This document shows positions 7,880 through 10,654 of a stretch of 10,654 nt of DNA, one piece after another. The translations under genes were made by a program, and so were the position numbers. This stretch comes from JBBRCX01 sp038204465. GTDB taxonomy: Bacteria; Planctomycetota; Phycisphaerae; Tepidisphaerales; Tepidisphaeraceae. Under the pieces are notes generated by a model. That model searched no databases. It worked only from the letters and a program-made list of their open reading frames with translations, and was not told the origin of the DNA. The stretch spans positions 1 through 10,654 of the forward strand of contig JBBRCX010000131.1 of NCBI GenBank assembly GCA_038204465.1, given 5' to 3'. Each line of letters opens with the position of its first letter. Position 1 is the first letter of the stretch.

Positions 7880-8235
7880 GCGCTATCAAGCTTGAAGACT
7901 GGCTTCCAGCAGGCACATGTGGAGTGACCATCAAAGGCACGTTGCTGCGCGACTACGACTTAATAACAGACTTAGCTCTGCTAGACCAGGACTTGCTGGA
8001 AATCGTCTTGCCGAACGGCATGAAGATCGATGTGGGATGGTTCCCCGAGAATGATCCGAGCGGACGTTTTGTAGTCCGCGTGTATCGCAAATACCGCACG
8101 CAGCCGGTGCGTGCTCCTATTGAAGCAAATCGTCCGATAGAGGTTGCTGCTACATTAGCTAATCTGGTGAAGCAGTATTGTTCTCCGTCTGCGGCATCTG
8201 AAACAAACCCCGTGTCTTCGCCTCAGCTCGAATAG
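7876..8235 (+). CDS. Unrecognised 119-residue protein, second gene of the pair
   Basis: I do not recognise this family with confidence. It is a small, slightly acidic, soluble protein. The core (residues ~12-75) alternates hydrophobic and polar residues as in a beta-rich fold: CGVTIKGTLLRDYDLITDLA, then MKIDVGWFPENDPSGRFVVR. A short helix-like segment near IEVAATLANLVKQY follows, and the last ~17 residues (Ser/Pro/Asn-rich) look disordered. It starts within the stop of the upstream gene. Counted GC in 60-base blocks starting at 7921, 8041 and 8101 is 30, 33 and 31, against 43 in the aldo/keto reductase (block at 7021) and 38 in the dehydrogenase (block at 8941). It uses codons such as TTA, CTA and ATA that the neighbours mostly avoid. 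Pair order, size and opposite net charge would suit an immunity or antitoxin partner of the first gene; this is inference only. The 200 bases after it (8236-8435) show no gene. Confidence 0.7.
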   Translation: MSAIKLEDWLPAGTCGVTIKGTLLRDYDLITDLALLDQDLLEIVLPNGMKIDVGWFPENDPSGRFVVRVYRKYRTQPVRAPIEANRPIEVAATLANLVKQYCSPSAASETNPVSSPQLE

Positions 8236-8435
8236 GACGTCAACTCTTCAAACTTCATCTGACGCCATCGCCGAACTTTGAGCCGCGGCAGTACCCGTAA
8301 ATGCCGCCACGCACCACTTGTGCAACCAAAGACAGGCCAGTGCGCATTTGCTTCACGCCCTTTGCCGCCCGTGCCATGGTGGCGCCGTCACACAGTCGCC
8401 CGGCGATGGATCGCGCGGTACATTTTCCGCTCGTC

Positions 8436-9452
8436 ATGAGAACGATTCTTCTCGAACAACCCGGCCAGTTCCGCCTGACCGACACGCCCGCCCCTGAGGC
8501 GCCGCGCTCCGGCGAAGCGCTCGTGCGCGTCCGGCGCATCGGCGTCTGCGGCACCGATTTCCACGCCTTCCGCGGTAAGCAGCCGTTCTTCACTTACCCG
8601 CGCATCCTCGGCCATGAGCTGGGTGTGGAAATCGTCGAGGTGGGAGCGAACGACTCCGGGCTGAAAGCGGGAGACAAGTGCGCGGTTGAGCCTTATTTGA
8701 ATTGCGGAACATGCATCGCCTGCCGTCGCGGCCGGCCCAACTGCTGCGAGCGCATCAAGGTCCTCGGCGTTCACGCCGACGGCGGGATGCGCGAAATGTT
8801 CACCTTCCCCGCCGCCAAGCTGCACAAATCCGACAAGCTGAGCCTGGAGCAGCTTGCCCTCGTCGAGACGCTCGGCATCGGCGCCCATGCGGTGGCCCGC
8901 GCCAAACCCGAAAAGGATGAATTCGTGCTGGTCGTCGGCGCGGGGCCGATCGGGTTGAGCGTCATCCAGTTCGCGCAGATCGAAGGCGCAAAGGTCATCG
9001 TGCTCGATGTCGATGACAACCGCCTCGAGTTCTGCCGCCGGCAGTTCGATGTGCACGAGACGCTCAATGCCGCGGCCGATCCGATCGCGAAGATCAAATC
9101 GCTGACCGGCGGCGACCTGCCCACCTGCGTCTTCGACGCCACCGGCAACGCCGCGTCGATGGCCGCCTCCTTCGGATACGTCGCCAACAGCGGACGCCTC
9201 GTCTTCGTCGGGCTTTTCCAGGGCGACGTGACCTTCAACGACCCGGATTTTCATCGCAGGGAGATGACCCTGCTGGCGACGCGCAACTCCACGGCGGCCG
9301 AGTTCAAGCGCATCATCGCGCTGATGGAGAGCGGGCGGGTGCAGACCGGCCCCTGGATCACGCACCGCGTCGCGTTCGAGCAGATGACCGAGCAGTTCCC
9401 GAGCTGGCTCGACCCGCAATCCAAAGTCATCAAGGCGATGATCTCGCTGTGA
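8436..9452 (+). CDS. lgoD: Zinc-dependent dehydrogenase, L-galactonate 5-dehydrogenase (LgoD)-like
   Basis: A 338-residue medium-chain dehydrogenase; LgoD oxidises L-galactonate to D-tagaturonate with NAD+. Seen in order: GVCGTD with catalytic-zinc Cys38; FTYPRILGHE with His60 and Glu61; the structural zinc site Cys90, Cys93, Cys96, Cys104; RPNCCERIKVLGVHADGG; Glu144; the nucleotide motif GAGPIG (168-173); and Asp191 ending the second Rossmann strand, which favours NAD+. The C-terminal part GLFQGDVTFNDPDFHRREMT followed by ATRNST matches the E. coli LgoD (YjjN) pattern as I remember it, more closely than sorbitol or threonine dehydrogenases. The frame is open from an ATG at 8301, but those 45 extra residues are Arg/Pro-rich and foreign to the family, whose usual N-terminus (MRTILLEQPG) begins at 8436. 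No strong ribosome site precedes that ATG. The next gene begins 11 bases after its stop and acts on its expected product. Confidence 0.82.
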   Translation: MRTILLEQPGQFRLTDTPAPEAPRSGEALVRVRRIGVCGTDFHAFRGKQPFFTYPRILGHELGVEIVEVGANDSGLKAGDKCAVEPYLNCGTCIACRRGRPNCCERIKVLGVHADGGMREMFTFPAAKLHKSDKLSLEQLALVETLGIGAHAVARAKPEKDEFVLVVGAGPIGLSVIQFAQIEGAKVIVLDVDDNRLEFCRRQFDVHETLNAAADPIAKIKSLTGGDLPTCVFDATGNAASMAASFGYVANSGRLVFVGLFQGDVTFNDPDFHRREMTLLATRNSTAAEFKRIIALMESGRVQTGPWITHRVAFEQMTEQFPSWLDPQSKVIKAMISL

Positions 9453-9463
9453 AACAGGCAACC

Positions 9464-10654
9464 ATGACCACGCAAACCAACACCGCCGCTTCCGTGAATG
9501 ACCCCGTACCGCTGGGCCTCAAGAAATCCTTCGGCTTCGGCGACCGGCTCGGCCTCGCGACGCCCGGCCACCTCACCGCCGCCGAGAAGTTCGACTTCGC
9601 CCCCATCTTCGCCCAGCAGTCCATCCGCGAGATGCAGCGCACCGATCGCGCGCCGCAGGAAGTGATGTCGGCCGCGAAGAAGGCCCTCGCCCAACACGGT
9701 TACTCCAAGCCCTGGGGCGCCGACGCCGACCACCTCAAGACCCGCGAGGACGTGCAGCGCACCGCCGCGGCCGGCTTCTGCTTCTTCACGATCGACCCCT
9801 CCGCCTTCGTCGTCAACGAGGCCGACCGCATGTCCGCCGCGCAGCTTCAGGATGCGGTCAATAAACTCGTCGCCGACAGAATCTTCGACGACCGCAACTG
9901 GGAAGCAGCGTATCTCGACAAGAAGTTCGACGTTGGCGGCAGCACTCAGCTCGCGTTTGCGAAAGAGCCGCTTCATCGGGCGGCGGTGAAGTACGCGCGG
10001 GCCATCGCCCACAGCGCCGAGATGGCCCGGCACATCAGCGAGGCGTCCGGCGGCAAACCGTTCGAGATCGAAGTCTCCGTCGATGAAACTGACTCGCCCA
10101 CCTCACCCCTCGAGCACCTCTTCTTCGGCCTCGAGCTGAAGCGCCGCGGCGTAAAGGTCGTCAGCCTCGCCCCGCGCTTCATCGGCGACATGGAAAAAGG
10201 GATCGACTACCGCGGCGACCTCGCAACGTTTGAACGCGCCCTGAAGGAGCACGTCGCCGTCGCCCGCTATTGCGGGCCCTACAAGATCAGCGTCCACAGC
10301 GGCTCCGACAAGTTTTCCATCTACCCCATCATCGGCCGCGTCTGCGGCGACCTCCTGCACGTCAAGACCGCCGGCACCAGCTACCTCGAGGCCCTCCGCG
10401 TCGTCGCCCGCAAGGACGCGAATCTCTTCGAAGAGATCGCCCGCTTCTCCCACGGCCGCTTCGACACCGACCGCGCCAGCTACCACATCTCCACGACCCT
10501 CGACGAGGTAAGCGCCCTGGCGAAAAAGCCCGACAAAAACCTCGAGCGCGACTACCTCGACGAGCGCGTCGGCCGCCAGCTCCTCCACGTCACCTTCGGC
10601 TCCGTCCTCACCCAGGGCCAACGCCCCACCGGCCAAACGTTCAAGCAGGCCCTC
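9464..10654 (+). CDS. uxaE: Tagaturonate/fructuronate epimerase UxaE, 3'-partial
   Basis: An open frame runs from ATG 9464 to the window end (397 residues, no stop); the family is usually near 480-500 residues, so roughly the last fifth is missing. UxaE epimerises D-tagaturonate to D-fructuronate, bypassing the altronate branch; it was first characterised in Thermotoga. Family marks: FGFGDRLGLATPGH (23-36), WGADADHLKT (84-93) with Asp87, Asp89 and His90, VSVDETDSPT (204-213), KISVHSGSDKFSIYP (274-288), and HVKTAGTSYLEALR (299-312). The Asp, Glu and His residues in these motifs are likely metal ligands or catalytic residues. The ATG is preceded by a weak AGG (9456-9458). A GTG at 9449 in the same frame overlaps the dehydrogenase stop as GTGA and would add five residues, so the exact start is open. 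It lies 11 bases after the LgoD-like gene and is surely in the same operon. Confidence 0.9.
   Translation, partial: MTTQTNTAASVNDPVPLGLKKSFGFGDRLGLATPGHLTAAEKFDFAPIFAQQSIREMQRTDRAPQEVMSAAKKALAQHGYSKPWGADADHLKTREDVQRTAAAGFCFFTIDPSAFVVNEADRMSAAQLQDAVNKLVADRIFDDRNWEAAYLDKKFDVGGSTQLAFAKEPLHRAAVKYARAIAHSAEMARHISEASGGKPFEIEVSVDETDSPTSPLEHLFFGLELKRRGVKVVSLAPRFIGDMEKGIDYRGDLATFERALKEHVAVARYCGPYKISVHSGSDKFSIYPIIGRVCGDLLHVKTAGTSYLEALRVVARKDANLFEEIARFSHGRFDTDRASYHISTTLDEVSALAKKPDKNLERDYLDERVGRQLLHVTFGSVLTQGQRPTGQTFKQAL

Noticed and set aside
8301..8435. 45-residue N-terminal extension of the zinc dehydrogenase
   Set aside because: Arg/Pro-rich residues unlike the family; the expected N-terminus begins at the ATG at 8436.

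Overview
The window is GC-rich with dense genes, all on the + strand. It looks like a planctomycete (Planctomycetota) or a close relative. The main reasons are an exported squalene-cyclase-repeat protein of a type common in that phylum, placed right after a giant Ala/Gln-rich coiled-coil gene, and a sugar-acid catabolic set that suits a degrader of complex (for example algal) polysaccharides. The phylum is an inference; no rRNA or other marker gene is present.

Layout. (1) Bases 1-4495 hold a two-gene unit: the 3' part of a very long low-complexity coiled-coil protein that enters from the left edge, and 13 bases later a secreted protein with squalene/prenyltransferase-type alpha-toroid repeats. 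(2) Bases 4699-5949 hold a uronate isomerase (UxaC)-type amidohydrolase-superfamily enzyme, with its own plausible promoter. (3) Bases 5950-6369 are a C-rich, G-poor gap with no supportable gene. (4) Bases 6370-7299 hold an aldo/keto reductase closely resembling L-galactose 1-dehydrogenase. (5) Bases 7514-8235 hold two small, overlapping, unrecognised genes of visibly lower GC than their neighbours, which look like an accessory cassette. (6) Bases 8436-9452 hold a zinc-dependent dehydrogenase of the L-galactonate 5-dehydrogenase (LgoD) type. (7) From 9464 to the right edge is a tagaturonate/fructuronate epimerase (UxaE), cut by the window end; it has no stop codon inside the window.

How the genes may work together. 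Genes 2, 4, 6 and 7 can be joined into one route: L-galactose is oxidised to its lactone (aldo/keto reductase), the lactone is hydrolysed (no lactonase seen here), L-galactonate is oxidised to D-tagaturonate (LgoD-like), and D-tagaturonate is epimerised to D-fructuronate (UxaE). The uronate isomerase would feed D-galacturonate or D-glucuronate into the same ketohexuronate pool. Each step is supported at family level; the combined pathway is an inference. The small-gene pair interrupts this set and is probably unrelated to sugar metabolism.
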